From contig CALIIG010000054.1 in the NCBI GenBank assembly GCA_938018155.1, forward strand, positions 1 through 6,920: DNA of 6,920 bases, in the 5' to 3' direction. The notes under the pieces were generated by a model. It did no database searches. It saw only the letters and a list, made by a program, of their open reading frames with translations, and was not told where the DNA came from. This stretch comes from an uncultured Prevotella sp. (GTDB taxonomy: Bacteria; Bacteroidota; Bacteroidia; Bacteroidales; Bacteroidaceae). Below are positions 5,349-6,920 of the stretch, piece by piece. Position 1 is the stretch's first letter, and each line of letters opens with the position of its first letter. Both the position numbers and the translations under genes were made by a program.

Positions 5349-6296
5349 ATGTCGGCCAGCTTTCTTACTTCCTTAGGAATTGTCTTTAAGCGCATTACTG
5401 GCGTAAAGGATATTTCACTATTAAGGAAGAATATTCACAAACAACTGGGTATGATCATATATCATCAAAAGTATAATAGTGATGATATAATAAAGATCAT
5501 GTGCCAGCTTGGAATGAGAAAAGGCAGCATTGTGTGTATACATGCTGCCATGAAAGAGTTCTATAATTATACAGGAACTGCCGAAGAGCTGATACAAAAA
5601 ATACAGTCTGTTATTACTTCCGAAGGCACATTGCTGATGCCTGCTTTTCCCAATCCAAAGATGCAACAGGATAGAAGCATCATTTTTAATCCACAAACCG
5701 ACAGAACTTTCGCTGGCCATCTGGCAGAAACTTTCCGAAAACAGCCTGGCGTTATACGGAGTATCAATGTGCAACACTCCGTATGTGCATGGGGTAAATA
5801 TGCTGAATGGCTCATAAAAGACCATAAAAGGTGCGTCAATTGTTGGGACGAAAACTCTCCCTGGTATCGAATGACCCGATTGAATGCACTTGTTTTTACA
5901 CTTGGCCTCGACGCACACTACATCGGAACATTTGATCATTGTGTAGAGGCTTTGCTGTACAAGCACTATCCTTATTGGGCACAGTTCTTCACCGTACGAA
6001 AAACTTATCAGTATATTGACCCGAAAGGACATATTCAGTCTTACGCATGCCTGGAAGGAAACTTAGAGAGAAGAACCCGCGAACAAACGCTTATCAAGCA
6101 CTTCTCCCCTGATATTTACAAAAAAAAGAAGCTGTCAAACCTGCTCATCAAAGTGTTTTATTCAGCTCCTTGTCTCGATAAGATGATAGAATTAGGCTGT
6201 CAGGGAATAACAATGTATTATGTTCCATCTCCTAAAGGTTACACATTCGGAACACCTCAAAGAAAGGATCATTCATTTGAAACAACTCATCAATAA
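5349..6296 (+). CDS. AAC(3)-family N-acetyltransferase in a polysaccharide locus
   Basis: This 315-residue protein belongs to the antibiotic N-acetyltransferase fold named for aminoglycoside 3-N-acetyltransferases, which move an acetyl group from acetyl-CoA to an amino group. Seen motifs are MRKGSIVCIHAAMKEF (56-71), EGTLLMPAF (92-100), NVQHSVCAWGKYAEWL (140-155), SPWYRM (170-175) and TLGLDAHYIGTFDHCVEAL (184-202). His143 and His197 with Glu200 lie where the family carries conserved residues and are candidate active-site residues. The N-terminal 40 residues are an extension before the usual domain start; Met35 is an alternative start. Its place between a Wzz-like gene and a flippase suggests that the substrate is an amino sugar of the repeat unit, not an antibiotic. 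This is an inference from context, and drug resistance should not be assumed. It starts seven bases after the previous stop and probably overlaps the next gene. Confidence 0.85.
   Translation: MSASFLTSLGIVFKRITGVKDISLLRKNIHKQLGMIIYHQKYNSDDIIKIMCQLGMRKGSIVCIHAAMKEFYNYTGTAEELIQKIQSVITSEGTLLMPAFPNPKMQQDRSIIFNPQTDRTFAGHLAETFRKQPGVIRSINVQHSVCAWGKYAEWLIKDHKRCVNCWDENSPWYRMTRLNALVFTLGLDAHYIGTFDHCVEALLYKHYPYWAQFFTVRKTYQYIDPKGHIQSYACLEGNLERRTREQTLIKHFSPDIYKKKKLSNLLIKVFYSAPCLDKMIELGCQGITMYYVPSPKGYTFGTPQRKDHSFETTHQ
6263..6268 (+). promoter_or_regulatory. Possible ribosome binding site supporting a TTG start
   Basis: AAAGGA lies eight bases before the TTG at 6277 and is the only purine-rich Shine-Dalgarno-like run near the start of the flippase. 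Such sites are rarely decisive in Bacteroidetes, so it only tips the choice of start. Confidence 0.35.
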
Positions 6297-6920
6297 GATA
6301 AAAACAACCTCCTTATTGCTCAACACCATGAAAATGTCGTCGAGCAATTTGCTGATGTTCCTCCTCCCTGTGGTTGTAACACCCGTACTTTCGCGCCTGT
6401 ACACACAGGCCGACTTTGGTGAATGGGGCGTCTTTTCGTCGTTTGTTTCAATCCTTACCATTGCCATCTTTGCAGGATATGAAAATACTATTGTAAAGGC
6501 TAATGAAGAAGAGATACCTTATGTTTCAACATTATGCCTGTCTATTGGTTTTATTGTTACGCTAATTACATTATTGGTCTTTTACCTTGGCCAAGGCGAG
6601 GGTTTCGCTTTTTTTCTCAACTTCCCTCCCATTGCTCTGTTAGCTATTTATCTTCTGGCTTATTGCATACACACCGTACTTAGTAACATGTGTAACCGGT
6701 ATGGCAAATACTCGGGAATTGCCATCGAAAGCATAATACTTGGAGGCTCTCAAGCCGGACTAAGAATACTGTTTGGTATCACCTCTTTCGTCGTAATCAA
6801 CGGGCTTATATTAGGTACAACTCTTGCACAAATAGTAACCTTTATCTTTCTTTTATTTTATATTCTGTATATAAAAAAAGCGAGAAGCCTTTGGCATTGG
6901 GATTTGAACAAGATGCGAAA
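6277..6920 (+). CDS. Wzx-type polysaccharide flippase, 3' end outside the window
   Basis: The frame is open from the end of the acetyltransferase gene to the window edge, giving about 214 residues of a MOP/MATE-superfamily polysaccharide flippase that moves lipid-linked repeat units across the inner membrane. The characteristic N-terminus TTSLLNTMKMSSSNLLMFLL is followed by PVVVTPVLSRLYTQADFGEW, then hydrophobic helices at VFSSFVSILTIAIFAGYE, VSTLCLSIGFIVTLITLLVF, PPIALLAIYLLAYCIHTVL, and two more from about residue 155 on. Family members usually have an amphipathic stretch before MKMSSSN, so I favour the TTG at 6277 (LKQLINKIKTTSLLN), which overlaps the previous gene by 20 bases. The ATG at 6328 is the conservative alternative and would remove 17 residues. 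Full-length members have roughly 400-500 residues, so about half is missing because of the window end. No frameshift is seen. Confidence 0.88.
   Translation, partial: MKQLINKIKTTSLLLNTMKMSSSNLLMFLLPVVVTPVLSRLYTQADFGEWGVFSSFVSILTIAIFAGYENTIVKANEEEIPYVSTLCLSIGFIVTLITLLVFYLGQGEGFAFFLNFPPIALLAIYLLAYCIHTVLSNMCNRYGKYSGIAIESIILGGSQAGLRILFGITSFVVINGLILGTTLAQIVTFIFLLFYILYIKKARSLWHWDLNKMR

Noticed and set aside
5421..6032. Minus-strand frame of 203 codons inside the acetyltransferase gene
   Set aside because: The plus strand carries clear AAC(3)-family motifs, and the minus frame shows no domain.

Overview
The window looks like a chromosome segment from the Bacteroidales, most likely Prevotella or a close relative. 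Four signs support this. The tmRNA encodes the tag GENNYALAA, which I recall from Porphyromonas-type Bacteroidetes. The candidate promoters fit the Bacteroidetes -7 consensus TAnnTTTG. Ribosome binding sites are weak and AT-rich. The protein families are typical of Bacteroidales surface-polysaccharide loci. I could not run any search, so the genus is an inference.

Left part (1-880): no intact gene is evident. It is AT-rich and holds a decayed minus-strand reading frame (about 17-446) that reads, across several frameshifts and stops, as a DUF1896-type protein of Bacteroidetes conjugative transposons. A second, much weaker relic (611-721, minus) begins like an HU-type DNA-binding protein. Several inverted repeats lie at 581-720. 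This is probably the eroded edge of an integrated element lying against the 3' end of the tmRNA gene. A strong 16-bp hairpin (799-834) probably terminates the tmRNA transcript.

Middle (883-1673): ssrA (tmRNA) is on the minus strand at 883-1277. Both tRNA-like ends, a G3-U70 alanine identity pair and the tag frame are visible. Upstream of it (1278-1380) is a GC-rich stretch that can form two hairpins. It lies between a minus-strand promoter (1383-1390) and the mature tmRNA 5' end, so it is either a long processed leader or a separate small RNA that I do not recognise. The gap to 1673 carries a divergent plus-strand promoter (1582-1589) and a perfect 16-bp palindrome just before the first protein gene.

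Right part (1674-6920): four same-strand genes in a tight, operon-like row for capsule or exopolysaccharide production. They are a six-SLBB outer-membrane polysaccharide export protein (1674-4271), a Wzz-type chain-length determinant without a kinase domain (4322-5341), an AAC(3)-fold N-acetyltransferase (5349-6296) and a Wzx-type flippase cut off by the window end (about 6277 onward). Together they suggest a Wzx/Wzy-type pathway: an acetylated amino-sugar unit is built in the cytoplasm, flipped by Wzx, polymerised to a length set by Wzz, and exported through the Wza-like protein. Glycosyltransferases, the polymerase and any tyrosine kinase would lie beyond 6920. By eye the export gene is clearly more GC-rich than the genes after it. 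I see no CRISPR array or intact insertion sequence. The most interesting unexplained items are the structured RNA upstream of tmRNA and the decayed element next to ssrA.
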